Shown here: one piece after another, positions 25,321-34,296 of the stretch | How positions within the stretch are numbered: the stretch's first letter is position 1 | How the letters are laid out: every line of letters begins with the position of its first letter | From: Pseudomonas frederiksbergensis | Lineage (GTDB): Bacteria > Pseudomonadota > Gammaproteobacteria > Pseudomonadales > Pseudomonadaceae | Assembly: GCF_003732705.1 (NCBI RefSeq) | Contig: NZ_MOBR01000041.1 | Span: 205,359 to 269,358 of the forward strand | Length of the DNA: 64,000 nt | Reading direction: 5' to 3' | Translations under genes and position numbers: made by a program | The notes under the pieces: generated by a model | Databases searched by the model: none | What the model was told of the DNA's origin: nothing | Seen by the model: only the letters and a program-made list of their open reading frames with translations

Positions 25321-27075
25321 ATGAGCTTATTCCTACACGCAAAAGCGCTGGCATCAGCGCCGTTCCTCAAGCGATTCAACGGCACCTCAGGTCATCACGC
25401 ACTGCTGGCCGGCGCCGTCGCCGTCGCACTCGCCATGGGAGGGGCAGGTCATGCGCTTGCTCAAGGCGGCGGGACCGCCAAGCCCGTGAAGGGCCTACCC
25501 TCGCCGTTCTCGACCCCCACGTTGCCGAATCCGGTGTTCGCCAATCCGGATGCGATTCATGGCTTTGACGTCACGGGTTTCATCCAGAACATGACCCTGG
25601 ACCCCACCAATGCGAACTGCCCCGGCACCACCGATCCTGGTCGGTTTGGCGGGACCGTCCAACTAAACGGCGTCACGATTACCGTTCCGTGCAATACGAT
25701 TTTGCAAATGCCGGCCAATACCCTGACCTGGGCGGATTTTGTCAGGGGCGGGTCGCTCGCGCTCAACAAAGGACCGACTTCATACCCCTCGTTCGAGATC
25801 CATGTGGTGGGCAATACTGTCTCCAACAAGCAAATAGCCGGGCTGATCTTTGTCTCGCAGCAAGCGGCGAATGCCGGCAGCGGCTACATCACCCGGATCG
25901 ACTACACCAACGGCAACCTCGAAGTGGATAGCGGCACGCCTCTGCAACCGACAATCATCCAGATCAACGACCCAAGCGGACGCTTTGGCCGTGCCCAAAG
26001 CCCCGACCCTCGCTTCTCCGTCGATGACGCCAACCCGACTATCCACGCTGCCACCGGCTACCCGATGTGCGTACCGCGCACCATTTCCGGGGACGATGCT
26101 CTCTGCCCTCAGAAAAACCGGCCAAAGGTCGTCACCCCGACCACCACAAACAATTGCCGCAACTTCAGCCAGGCGGGGGTGACTCCTCCGGCCAGCGGAG
26201 AGCTTTCCCCTCCGGTTCTGGGCCAGGCTTATTGCAGTCAGTTCGTCATGAAGCGTTTCAGCGATGCTTCGCGCACAGCGACTGACCCCGACCCGATGCA
26301 ACAGGCACCGTTCGAAGTCGGCGACTTCATCAGCTACGCGGGTACGTTATTCAAATCGGCCACAGCGGGGACTCCGGACTTCATCTCTGCACACACGATT
26401 GAGGCCAACATCGGGATCTACACCCAGCCCGGTACGCAACCCAGCTATCTGGCCATCGGGGAATTCGGTATCGGTACCGCCGACCCCTCGGCAACGGCCA
26501 TCAACGGTGTAGCGCAGGAGACGCAGGACCGGATTTTCCTGGAAGCATCGACAACCGACGTGAAAACACCCGTCGATATCTATCTGATAGATGTCAATCC
26601 TTCGACAGGCTTACAAACCAATCGCTGGGTTACGCCTTACGAGATGACAGGTGAATGCAACCCTGCACAGTCCCTTCCAGCCAGTTGCTTTGGTGTCTCG
26701 GGTGGTATCACGAGCCAGAACATCGGCCCTCAACCACAACGCGCGAGGATTCGCGCGACCAAGGCACCGACCGGGCTTCTCAGCCAGCCGACCCGCACTT
26801 TGCGCGTTGTTGTACGGTCACTTTGTGTTCCACAGCTGACCGCTTCCCAAACCGCCGTGGACAGTTGCATTCAAAATGCCGGCCGGTTGACGGTGGCCAA
26901 CGGTCTGATCGCCGGGCAGTACGTGGCGCCGGTGTTTGAGTTCATCTTTCCGGAAGGCGTCAAGCCTGGCGACCCGGTGGTCCCGAACGACTTCTGGCAC
27001 CTGCCGTTCCTGCGTAACGGAGAAGGCGCAGGCACTCCGACCGGCGTCGGCCCTCTGGACCCGACCCCTTGGTAG
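25321..27075 (+). CDS. Exported cysteine-rich protein of unknown function
   Basis: 584 residues from ATG 25321 (GGAGAG 5 bases upstream); the frame is open further 5' but without a good start. Signal peptide: hydrophobic LLAGAVAVALAMGGAGHALA, cleavage probably near ALA-Q (about residue 49). The mature part has ten cysteines (e.g. NANCPGTT, TVPCNTIL, GYPMCVP, NNCRNF, DSCIQN), enough for several disulfides, and is rich in Thr, Pro, Gly, Asn and short beta-type segments (NTILQMPANTLTWADF, GRFGRAQSPDPRF, NPTIHAATGYPMC). I recognise no enzyme motif, metal-binding or heme motif. Placed divergently from the di-heme peroxidase-like gene, it may be its substrate, scaffold or co-secreted partner. Confidence 0.75.
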   Translation: MSLFLHAKALASAPFLKRFNGTSGHHALLAGAVAVALAMGGAGHALAQGGGTAKPVKGLPSPFSTPTLPNPVFANPDAIHGFDVTGFIQNMTLDPTNANCPGTTDPGRFGGTVQLNGVTITVPCNTILQMPANTLTWADFVRGGSLALNKGPTSYPSFEIHVVGNTVSNKQIAGLIFVSQQAANAGSGYITRIDYTNGNLEVDSGTPLQPTIIQINDPSGRFGRAQSPDPRFSVDDANPTIHAATGYPMCVPRTISGDDALCPQKNRPKVVTPTTTNNCRNFSQAGVTPPASGELSPPVLGQAYCSQFVMKRFSDASRTATDPDPMQQAPFEVGDFISYAGTLFKSATAGTPDFISAHTIEANIGIYTQPGTQPSYLAIGEFGIGTADPSATAINGVAQETQDRIFLEASTTDVKTPVDIYLIDVNPSTGLQTNRWVTPYEMTGECNPAQSLPASCFGVSGGITSQNIGPQPQRARIRATKAPTGLLSQPTRTLRVVVRSLCVPQLTASQTAVDSCIQNAGRLTVANGLIAGQYVAPVFEFIFPEGVKPGDPVVPNDFWHLPFLRNGEGAGTPTGVGPLDPTPW

Positions 27076-27102
27076 GTAACGTCTGAGCAGTCAGGAAGAA
27101 GC

Positions 27103-27142
27103 AAAAAAAAACCGTCGCTCCCAAAAGAGCGGCGGTTTTTTT
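27103..27142. terminator. Bidirectional terminator between convergent genes
   Basis: Stem ACCGTCGCTC / GAGCGGCGGT (27111-27120 with 27127-27136, one G-U) with an A-run on the left and a T-run on the right. It serves the exported-protein gene on + and acyl-CoA dehydrogenase paralogue 3 on -. Confidence 0.88.
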
Positions 27143-27158
27143 AGAACTGCGCGAAGGC

Positions 27159-28964
27159 TTAGTAGCCCAGTGCGAAGTCTTCTTCTTTCATGTCCATCAA
27201 GTTGTTGGCGCCCGACAGCATGGTGACCACGTGAGTGCGGGTACGCGGCAGGATGCGCTGGAAGTAGAAGCGCGCGGTCTGCAGCTTGGCGGTGTAGAAC
27301 GCCGTTTCGGTGGTGCCGGCAGCCAGTTTTTCGGCGGCCAGGCGCGCCATGTCAGCCCAGAAGTAGGCCAGGCAGGCGTAACCGGAGTACATCAGGTAGT
27401 CCACGGAGGCCGCGCCGACTTCTTCGCGATCCTTCATGGCGGCCATGCCGACCTTCATGGTCAGTTCGCCCCACTCTTTGTTCAGCGCAGCCAACGGTTC
27501 GACAAACTCTTTGACGGCTTCGTTGCCTTCGTTGGTCTGGCAGAACTTGTGGACGATCTTGGTGAAGCCTTTCAGGGCCTCGCCTTGAGTCATCAGCACT
27601 TTGCGGCCCAGCAGGTCGAGTGCCTGGATACCGGTGGTGCCTTCGTACAACATCGAAATGCGGCTGTCGCGAACGTTCTGCTCCATGCCCCACTCGGCGA
27701 TGAAACCGTGACCGCCGTAAATTTGCACGCCGTGGTTGGCGGACTCGAAGCCGACTTCAGTCATGAAGGCTTTGGCGATCGGAGTCATGAAGGCCAACAG
27801 TGCGTCGGCTTTCTTCTTCTCTTCTTCGTCCACGCCGTATTTGACGATGTCGACCTGCTTGGCGGTGAAGTAAACCATCGCGCGGTTGCCTTCGGCGAAC
27901 GCCTTCATGGTCAACAGCATGCGGCGTACGTCTGGGTGCACGATGATTGGGTCAGCGGCTTTTTCCGGCGCTTTCGGGCCAGTCAGGGAGCGCATTTGCA
28001 GACGATCGCGAGCGTATTTCAGGCCGCCCTGGAAGCCGATTTCGGCGTGGGCCAGACCTTGCAGCGCGGTGCCCAGCCGAGCGGTGTTCATAAAGGTGAA
28101 CATGCAGTTCAGGCCTTTGTTCGCCGGGCCGATCAGGAAACCGGTGGCCCCGTCGAAGTTCATCACGCAAGTGGCGTTACCGTGGATGCCCATTTTGTGT
28201 TCCAGGGAACCACAGGTCACGGCGTTGCGGGCGCCGATCGAACCGTCTGCGTTCGGCATGAACTTGGGAACGATAAACAGCGAGATGCCTTTGGTGCCAG
28301 CCGGAGCATCCGGCAGGCGGGCCAATACGATGTGGACGATGTTATCGGCCATGTCGTGTTCACCGGCCGAGATGAAGATCTTGGTGCCGGAGACTTTGTA
28401 GGAACCGTCGGCCTGAGGTTCGGCCTTGGTGCGCAACATGCCCAAGTCGGTGCCGCAGTGCGGTTCGGTCAGGCACATGGTGCCGGTCCACTCTCCGGAA
28501 ACCAGTTTGGTCAGGTATGCCTCTTGCTGCTCAGGCGTACCGTGCTCGGAAATGGTGTTCATCGCGCCATGGGACAGGCCTGGGTACATGCCCCACGACC
28601 AGTTGGCTTCGCCAACCATTTCGCTGACCGCCAGACCCAGAGACTCCGGCAGGCCTTGGCCACCGTGCTCCACGTCGTGGGCCAGGCTTGGCCAGCCGCC
28701 TTCGACGAATTGTTTGTAGGCTTCTTTAAAGCCAGTCGGGGTTTTAACGCCGGACTCGCTCCAGGTGCAGCCTTCGGTGTCACCCACGCGGTTCAGCGGA
28801 GCCAGTACCTGCTCACAAAACTTGGCGCCTTCTTCGAGAATGGCGTCAACCATGTCTGGAGTTGCGTCTGCACAAGCCGGAAGGCTCTGATAGTGCGCTT
28901 CGTAGCCGAGCAGTTCGTCACGAACGAAGCGAATATCACGCAAGGGGGCCTTGTAGTCAGGCAT
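27159..28964 (-). CDS. Acyl-CoA dehydrogenase, long bacterial type, paralogue 3
   Basis: 601 residues, MPDYKAPLRDIRFVRDELLG at the start. Contains TGTMCLTEPHCGTDLGMLRT, KIFISAGEHDMADN, MGIHGNATCVMNFD and LYEGTTGIQALDLLGRK (catalytic glutamate position). Third copy of the ~600-residue FAD-dependent acyl-CoA dehydrogenase family in this window, closest to paralogue 2. It lies between the di-heme/exported-protein pair and the bio region. The three paralogues differ in C-terminal segments, suggesting different acyl-CoA substrates. Confidence 0.93.
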   Translation of the reverse strand: MPDYKAPLRDIRFVRDELLGYEAHYQSLPACADATPDMVDAILEEGAKFCEQVLAPLNRVGDTEGCTWSESGVKTPTGFKEAYKQFVEGGWPSLAHDVEHGGQGLPESLGLAVSEMVGEANWSWGMYPGLSHGAMNTISEHGTPEQQEAYLTKLVSGEWTGTMCLTEPHCGTDLGMLRTKAEPQADGSYKVSGTKIFISAGEHDMADNIVHIVLARLPDAPAGTKGISLFIVPKFMPNADGSIGARNAVTCGSLEHKMGIHGNATCVMNFDGATGFLIGPANKGLNCMFTFMNTARLGTALQGLAHAEIGFQGGLKYARDRLQMRSLTGPKAPEKAADPIIVHPDVRRMLLTMKAFAEGNRAMVYFTAKQVDIVKYGVDEEEKKKADALLAFMTPIAKAFMTEVGFESANHGVQIYGGHGFIAEWGMEQNVRDSRISMLYEGTTGIQALDLLGRKVLMTQGEALKGFTKIVHKFCQTNEGNEAVKEFVEPLAALNKEWGELTMKVGMAAMKDREEVGAASVDYLMYSGYACLAYFWADMARLAAEKLAAGTTETAFYTAKLQTARFYFQRILPRTRTHVVTMLSGANNLMDMKEEDFALGY

Positions 28965-29192
28965 AGCGATAAACCTCTGCTGATGTAACCGGGAATGAAC
29001 GACCGCGTTGAATTGTTGTGGCGGTCAAACAGTTGTTTGAAACATACGTTTACGCCTAAACCTTGTCAAGCGCCGATCTTTTGCCGTTCGTCATCGTGCT
29101 GCGCGCATAACGACCACACAGCCGCGCACCGCCGTCGAAAGGGCAACCACTGTCGTAGAAAAGATTAGTTGAGGGAGAAGGACTTACGCAGA

Positions 29193-29218
29193 AAAACGCC
29201 GCGAAGATTCGCGGCGTC
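29193..29218 (-). terminator. Terminator after the rod/hook-like small gene
   Basis: On the minus strand, ACGCCGCGAA / TTCGCGGCGT (29197-29206 with 29209-29218) followed by TTTTTC, 24 bases after the stop at 29242. It probably ends the bioBFHCD plus small-gene transcript. Confidence 0.8.
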
Positions 29219-29241
29219 GGAGTAGCGGATTCAGCGAGTCA

Positions 29242-29538
29242 TCAAGCGTAGGTATCGATCAACGTCCCCAGCATTTCATCGGAAGCCTTGGCGACTTTCG
29301 CGCCCAATTCAACCTGAAACTTGCCTTGGGACATCTCGATCACACTGCTGGCCACGTCTGATTGCTGACTGCGGTCCACGGAGCGCAGGCGATCGACCTG
29401 ATTTTCGGAGGATTGGCTCTTCTCCGAGCGATCGATGACGGTATTGGCGATCTGACCGGCGGCTTGATCGACACGGTTCTGCCCTGTCTGAATAGTGCTC
29501 AGACCGGCATAAAAAGCGGTGCTTCCTGAGATTTCCAT
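29242..29538 (-). CDS. 98-residue protein resembling the terminal helices of flagellar rod/hook proteins
   Basis: Starts at ATG 29538. Its N-terminus (TAFYAGLSTIQTGQNRVDQA, then AGQIAN) resembles the conserved N-terminal helix of FlgB/C/E/F/G, where a similar stretch ends in NIAN. Its C-terminus (EMSQGKFQVELGAKVAKAS, then DEMLGTLID) resembles their C-terminal helix, which typically ends ADEMLGTLxD. The middle D1-type domain is absent and replaced by a short polar linker (DRSEKSQSSENQVDRLRS). No flagellar genes are nearby. It follows bioD by 108 bp; an equivalent hypothetical gene lies at this place in P. aeruginosa as I recall. Function unknown; coiled-coil pairing of the ends is expected. 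Confidence 0.82.
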   Translation of the reverse strand: MEISGSTAFYAGLSTIQTGQNRVDQAAGQIANTVIDRSEKSQSSENQVDRLRSVDRSQQSDVASSVIEMSQGKFQVELGAKVAKASDEMLGTLIDTYA

Positions 29539-29646
29539 GGGAGAACTCGTCCTACAAAGGATCAACAGTCGCCATTGAAGCAGACGCGTCGACAAAACAC
29601 CCGACAAAAACACTAATGGCACAGTGCCGCGTCATAGGCAAAAACA

Positions 29647-30327
29647 TTAATCGAGCAGGTCCAGTTGCAGATGCTCGGCCACCGCTTCCGCGGTCAGCGA
29701 CTTGAGTTTCGGCACCCGGCCCAGGCACGGCGCGGGTATCCGCTCGGCCAGTGTGGCGAGGTTCTCCTCCAGCCGCGAAGTCTTCGGTTCGATGATGTTG
29801 GCGACCCACCCCGCCAATTGCAGACCATCGTTGGCAATGGCTTCCGCCGTCAGCAGTGCATGGTTGATGCAACCCAAGCGCACGCCGACCACCAGGATCA
29901 CCGGCAGATCCAACGCTATCGCCAGATCCGAAAGATTATCCTGATCCGCCAACGGCACGCGCCAGCCGCCGGCGCCCTCGATCAAGGTGAAATCCGCGTT
30001 CATATCCAGAATCTCGCGCATCGGCGTCAACAAGGATTGCACCGTCAGCGCAATACCCGCCTCCCGCGCCGCCAGATGCGGCGCAATCGCCGGTTCGAAC
30101 GCCACGGGATTGACCTGTGCATACGTCAGCGGCAGTGAACACTCCGCCAACAACGCCAGTGCATCGGCATTGCGCAGGCCTTTTGGCGTGACCTCGCAAC
30201 CGGATGCCACCGGTTTGCCTGCCGCCGTGCTCAGGCCCGCCGACCGCGCGGCATGCAGCAAACCGGCGGCGACGGTGGTCTTGCCGACGTCAGTGTCGGT
30301 GCCGGTGATGAAATAGGCTGCGCTCAT
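29647..30327 (-). CDS. bioD: Dethiobiotin synthetase
   Basis: 226 residues. P-loop TGTDTDVGKTTVAAGLLHAA at residues 8-27, LIEGAGGWRVPL, and switch-type regions typical of BioD. It forms the ureido ring of dethiobiotin from DAPA, CO2 and ATP. Start overlaps the bioC stop by 4 bases. Confidence 0.95.
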   Translation of the reverse strand: MSAAYFITGTDTDVGKTTVAAGLLHAARSAGLSTAAGKPVASGCEVTPKGLRNADALALLAECSLPLTYAQVNPVAFEPAIAPHLAAREAGIALTVQSLLTPMREILDMNADFTLIEGAGGWRVPLADQDNLSDLAIALDLPVILVVGVRLGCINHALLTAEAIANDGLQLAGWVANIIEPKTSRLEENLATLAERIPAPCLGRVPKLKSLTAEAVAEHLQLDLLD

Positions 30328-31136
30328 AAGGGTTTCTCCAACACGGCATAAACCACTTGATAAGTCGCCGGCAGTCCTTGTGCCTGACGAAACTGCTCAT
30401 ACGCCTCGATCAAGCCGAGGATCCTTGCCCGGCCAGTCAAACCACCCGGCCGACCGGGGTTCAGGTTATGCGCACCCAATGCCTTGAGTTCATGGGTCAG
30501 GCTGCGCACATCCTGGTAATGCAACACATGCGGACGGTTTTGCAGGCTGACGACCTGCAAGCCACTGGCCGCGCACAGCTGTTGATAAGTCGCGAACTCG
30601 CGGAAGCGGTTGACGTGCACCATGCCATCCACCTGACGCCAGCTATCACGCAATTCGTACAGCGTGCCGACACACAGACTAGCAAACGCGAAAATTCCGC
30701 CTGGCTTCAATGCCCGATACGCCTCACTGAGCACCGAGGAAAAGTCCGAACACCACTGTACCGCGAGGCTGGAAAAGATCAGGTCGCAGGTCGAATCCTG
30801 CAACGGCAAGCGCTCGGCATCGCCGGCAATGAAGTGCGTGGCGCCGCCCAATGGCCGGGCGTGATTGAGCATGCCCTCGGCGATGTCCAGCGCCACACCG
30901 TGCGCCGCAGGAAAACGCTCACCCAGCGCACGACTGAAATACCCGGTGCCACAGCCCAGGTCCAGCCATCGCCCCGGCACAAAACCATCGGGTAACCGAC
31001 GCAACAACTCGCTGCCAACATCCCGTTGCAACTCAGCCACGCTGTCGTAGCTTGCCGCCGCGCGGGAAAAAGAGGCGGCTACCTGACGTTTGTCGGGCAA
31101 ACCACCGGGCAGTTTGGGAAGGGATAAATCAGTCAT
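30324..31136 (-). CDS. bioC: Malonyl-ACP O-methyltransferase
   Basis: 270 residues. SAM-dependent methyltransferase with motif I LDLGCGTGYFSRALGERF and post-motifs ALDIAEGMLNHA and LIFSSLAVQWCSD. It methylates the malonyl-ACP carboxyl so that fatty-acid synthesis can build pimeloyl-ACP methyl ester. I start at ATG 31136 (MTDLSLPKLPGG), which overlaps the end of bioH by 8 bases; ATG 31148 is an alternative. Confidence 0.93.
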   Translation of the reverse strand: MTDLSLPKLPGGLPDKRQVAASFSRAAASYDSVAELQRDVGSELLRRLPDGFVPGRWLDLGCGTGYFSRALGERFPAAHGVALDIAEGMLNHARPLGGATHFIAGDAERLPLQDSTCDLIFSSLAVQWCSDFSSVLSEAYRALKPGGIFAFASLCVGTLYELRDSWRQVDGMVHVNRFREFATYQQLCAASGLQVVSLQNRPHVLHYQDVRSLTHELKALGAHNLNPGRPGGLTGRARILGLIEAYEQFRQAQGLPATYQVVYAVLEKPL

Positions 31137-31860
31137 CACCGGACTCATGCAAAAAGGCCTGGATTGCCCCGGCCACACCGTGGGGGTCCTCCAGAAGAAA
31201 CCCGTGGCTGGCCTGTTCGATCAGGCCGATTTCGACATCTGGCAACAACGCCAGCAAGTCCCCCGCCGCTTCGGCCGGGACCAGTCCGTCGAGGCCGGCG
31301 AACAGATGCAATTGCGGGCCACGAAACGCCTGTAGCGCTTGTCGGGTATCCAGTTGCGCGAGCACTTCCAGGCCCGCCATCAAGACCGGCGTCGAGGTGT
31401 GCGGCGCGCCGCCGAGCATCAACCGCGACAGCCCGCGCGGGTCTTCGGCCCCCTGGGCGCAGAGCAGCGAAAAGCGTTTCAGGGTCATGCGCGGATCGGC
31501 GCTGCAACCCGCAAGGAAAGCATCGAAGGTCTCGCCGGGCATCGCGCTCGGCCATTGCTCATGGGCGACAAACGAAGGGTTGCTCGCCAGAGTCAGCAGA
31601 CCGCAGCAGCGATCGCCGCGCCGCGCCGCCAGTTCCGAGGCGAGCATGCCGCCTAAAGACCAGCCACCGAGCCACGCATCCAGAGGCACGGTCGAATCCA
31701 GTTCATCGAGCCACTCTTGCAGATCGCCCGACTCCAGTTCTGGCAGCGGCTCGATCTCGACCCGCAGGTGCTCATCCAGTCCCTGCAAGGCTGCCGCCAA
31801 CGGCTCCAGCGGCGAAATCCCGAGGCCCCAACCCGGCAGCAGAATCAGACGATTACGCAT
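31129..31860 (-). CDS. bioH: Pimeloyl-ACP methyl ester carboxylesterase
   Basis: 243 residues, alpha/beta hydrolase. The oxyanion region is LLPGWGLGISPL, the nucleophile elbow GWSLGGMLAS (G-x-S-x-G) and the catalytic His QASHGFLLEDP. It removes the methyl ester from pimeloyl-ACP methyl ester. ATG 31860 overlaps the bioF stop by 8 bases. Confidence 0.94.
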   Translation of the reverse strand: MRNRLILLPGWGLGISPLEPLAAALQGLDEHLRVEIEPLPELESGDLQEWLDELDSTVPLDAWLGGWSLGGMLASELAARRGDRCCGLLTLASNPSFVAHEQWPSAMPGETFDAFLAGCSADPRMTLKRFSLLCAQGAEDPRGLSRLMLGGAPHTSTPVLMAGLEVLAQLDTRQALQAFRGPQLHLFAGLDGLVPAEAAGDLLALLPDVEIGLIEQASHGFLLEDPHGVAGAIQAFLHESGDD

Positions 31861-33031
31861 GGCTAGGCTCCGGTCCCAGTTGTGCAAAACAATCGGCCAG
31901 TCCATTTAACAATAGCTGCACCTGCGCCTCGCTGTGGGCAGCGGTCAGGGTCACCCGCAGGCGGGCGCTGCCGGCCGGCACGGTGGGCGGACGGATCGCG
32001 GTCACCATCAAGCCGCGCTCGCGCAGCATCTGCGACAGCCGAACCGCGCGGCCGGCATCGCCAATCATGATTGGTTGGATCGGGGTAAAGCTGTCCATGA
32101 GTTCCAGGCCGATCTGCTCGGCCCCTCGACGAAATTGACGGATCAGCACATTAAGGTGCTCGCGCCGCCAATGCTCGCTGCGCAGTAATTCGAGACTTTT
32201 CAACGTGGCGCAGGCCAGGGCCGGTGGTTGGCTGGTGGTATAGATGTAGGGACGGGCGAACTGGATCAGGCTCTCGATCAACTCTTCGCTGCCCGCTACA
32301 AACGCGCCGGCGGTACCGAACGCCTTGCCGAGGGTGCCGACCAACACCGGCACATCTTCCTGACGCAAACCGAAATGCTCGACGATCCCGCCACCGTTGG
32401 CGCCCAGCGGACCAAAGCCGTGGGCATCATCGACCATCAGCCACGCACCTTTGGCCTTGGCTTCCCGGGCCAGCGCCGGCAGGTCGGCGATATCGCCGTC
32501 CATGCTGAACACGCCGTCGGTGACCACCAGCGTATTGCCAGTGGCCTTTTCCAGGCGCTTGGCCAGACTCTCTGCGTCGTTGTGCAGATAGCGATTGAAG
32601 CGCGCCCCGGACAACAAGCCCGCGTCCAGCAACGACGCGTGGTTGAGCCGATCTTCGAGCACGGTATCGCCCTGCCCGACCAACGCGGTGACGGCGCCGA
32701 GGTTGGCCATGTAACCGGTGGTGAACAGCAGCGCACGCGGGCGACCGGTGAGATCGGCCAGGGCTTCTTCCAACTCGTGATGGGGGGTGCTGTGACCGAT
32801 GACCAAATGCGACGCCCCGCCACCGACACCCCAACGGGAAGCACCGGCGCGCCAGGCTTCGATCACTTGCGGGTGATTGGCCAGGCCCAGGTAATCGTTG
32901 TTACAAAACGCCAGCAACGGCTGACCATCGACCACCACTTCCGGGCCTTGCGGGCTTTCGAGCAATGGGCGTTGGCGATAGAGATTTTCGGCACGACGAG
33001 CAGCAAGACGCGCGCTGAGATCGAAAGACAT
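31853..33031 (-). CDS. bioF: 8-amino-7-oxononanoate synthase
   Basis: 392 residues from ATG 33031 with GAGGTCTGC just upstream. PLP-dependent alpha-oxoamine synthase; the Schiff-base Lys is in VGTLGKAFGTAGAF, the Asp of the PLP ring in LMVDDAHGFGPLG, and QRPLLESPQG and FCNNDYLGLANHP mark the N-terminal region. It condenses pimeloyl-ACP with L-alanine. A class A REPIN separates it from bioB. Confidence 0.95.
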   Translation of the reverse strand: MSFDLSARLAARRAENLYRQRPLLESPQGPEVVVDGQPLLAFCNNDYLGLANHPQVIEAWRAGASRWGVGGGASHLVIGHSTPHHELEEALADLTGRPRALLFTTGYMANLGAVTALVGQGDTVLEDRLNHASLLDAGLLSGARFNRYLHNDAESLAKRLEKATGNTLVVTDGVFSMDGDIADLPALAREAKAKGAWLMVDDAHGFGPLGANGGGIVEHFGLRQEDVPVLVGTLGKAFGTAGAFVAGSEELIESLIQFARPYIYTTSQPPALACATLKSLELLRSEHWRREHLNVLIRQFRRGAEQIGLELMDSFTPIQPIMIGDAGRAVRLSQMLRERGLMVTAIRPPTVPAGSARLRVTLTAAHSEAQVQLLLNGLADCFAQLGPEPSHA

Positions 33032-33066
33032 GCAGACCTCGCGAGTAGGAAAGAAGTACAGCCCCT

Positions 33067-33153
33067 GTAGGAGCAAAGCTTGCTCGCGATAGGGTCGCCG
33101 CAGTCATCCAGACGGACCGAGGCGTATCAATCGCGGGCAAGCCTTGCTCCTAC
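33067..33153. repeat. Class A REPIN between bioB and bioF
   Basis: Arms start GTAGGAGCAAAGCTTGCTCG at 33067 and end GCCTTGCTCCTAC at 33153. The left arm is the GCTCGCG variant and the right arm the GCCCGCG variant. It lies inside the bio operon, where it could stabilise or process the bioB message. Confidence 0.9.
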
Positions 33154-33165
33154 AGGGCGGGGAAG

Positions 33166-34221
33166 TCAGACAGCCGCGTTATAGAACTGCTCGCTGCTCT
33201 TCTGCTCCACCAACGCCTGTTCGATAGCCGCCTGATGCACTTCATCGGCATGCTCTTCCCGCGCTTCCGGCAGGATCCCCAGGCGCCCGAACAGTTGCAT
33301 GTCCTTGTCGGCCTGCGGGTTGGCGGTGGTCAGCAACTTGTCGCCGTAGAAAATCGAGTTGGCACCGGCAAAGAACGCCAGGGCCTGCATCTGCTCGCTC
33401 ATGGCTTCGCGGCCGGCGGACAGACGCACGTGGGATTGCGGCATCAGGATGCGGGCGACGGCGAGCATGCGGATAAAGTCGAACGGGTCGATGTCATCGG
33501 CGTTTTCCAGCGGCGTACCGGCGACTTTCACCAGCATGTTGATCGGCACCGATTCCGGATGCTCCGGCAGGTTGGCCAACTGGATCAGCAGGTTGGCGCG
33601 GTCATCGAGGGACTCGCCCATGCCGAGGATGCCGCCGGAGCAGATCTTCATCCCCGATTCACGCACGTAGGCCAGGGTTTGCAGGCGCTCGCCGTAGGTG
33701 CGGGTGGTGATGATGCTGCCGTAGAACTCGGGCGAGGTGTCGAGGTTGTGGTTGTAGTAGTCGAGGCCGGCGTCGGCCAGCGCAACGGTCTGGTCCTGGT
33801 CGAGACGACCGAGGGTCATGCAGGTTTCAAGGCCCATGGCTTTCACGCCCTTGACCATTTCCAGCACGTACGGCATGTCTTTGGCCGACGGGTGCTTCCA
33901 GGCCGCGCCCATGCAGAAACGGGTCGAACCGATGGCCTTGGCGCGAGCGGCCTCTTCGAGGACCTTCTGCACTTCCATCAGTTTTTCTTTTTCCAGGCCG
34001 GTGTTGTAGTGACCGGACTGCGGACAATATTTGCAATCTTCCGGGCAGGCGCCGGTTTTGATCGACAGCAGCGTCGAGACCTGGACCCGGTTGGCGTCGA
34101 AATGCGCGCGGTGCACCGTCTGTGCCTGGAACAACAAGTCGTTGAATGGCTGAACGAAGAGTGCTTTGACTTCGGCCAAAGACCAGTCATGACGCAGGGT
34201 TGCAGAGGTGCTGGCGCTCAT
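33166..34221 (-). CDS. bioB: Biotin synthase
   Basis: 351 residues from ATG 34221, with AAGGAAACACCC upstream. Radical SAM motif CPEDCKYCPQSG (C-x3-C-x2-C). ICSGGILGMGES, NMLVKVAGTPL and RLSAGREAMSEQMQALAF are typical BioB sequence, the last containing the Arg ligand of the second cluster. It inserts sulfur into dethiobiotin. First gene of bioBFHCD, preceded by a BirA-like operator and a TTGACA -35. Confidence 0.97.
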   Translation of the reverse strand: MSASTSATLRHDWSLAEVKALFVQPFNDLLFQAQTVHRAHFDANRVQVSTLLSIKTGACPEDCKYCPQSGHYNTGLEKEKLMEVQKVLEEAARAKAIGSTRFCMGAAWKHPSAKDMPYVLEMVKGVKAMGLETCMTLGRLDQDQTVALADAGLDYYNHNLDTSPEFYGSIITTRTYGERLQTLAYVRESGMKICSGGILGMGESLDDRANLLIQLANLPEHPESVPINMLVKVAGTPLENADDIDPFDFIRMLAVARILMPQSHVRLSAGREAMSEQMQALAFFAGANSIFYGDKLLTTANPQADKDMQLFGRLGILPEAREEHADEVHQAAIEQALVEQKSSEQFYNAAV

Positions 34222-34296
34222 GGGTGTTTCCTTTGTTTTATGCTTGGCTGGCGGCTGGGGAATGGAATACCCACAGACGCGACACGGATGTTCGGC

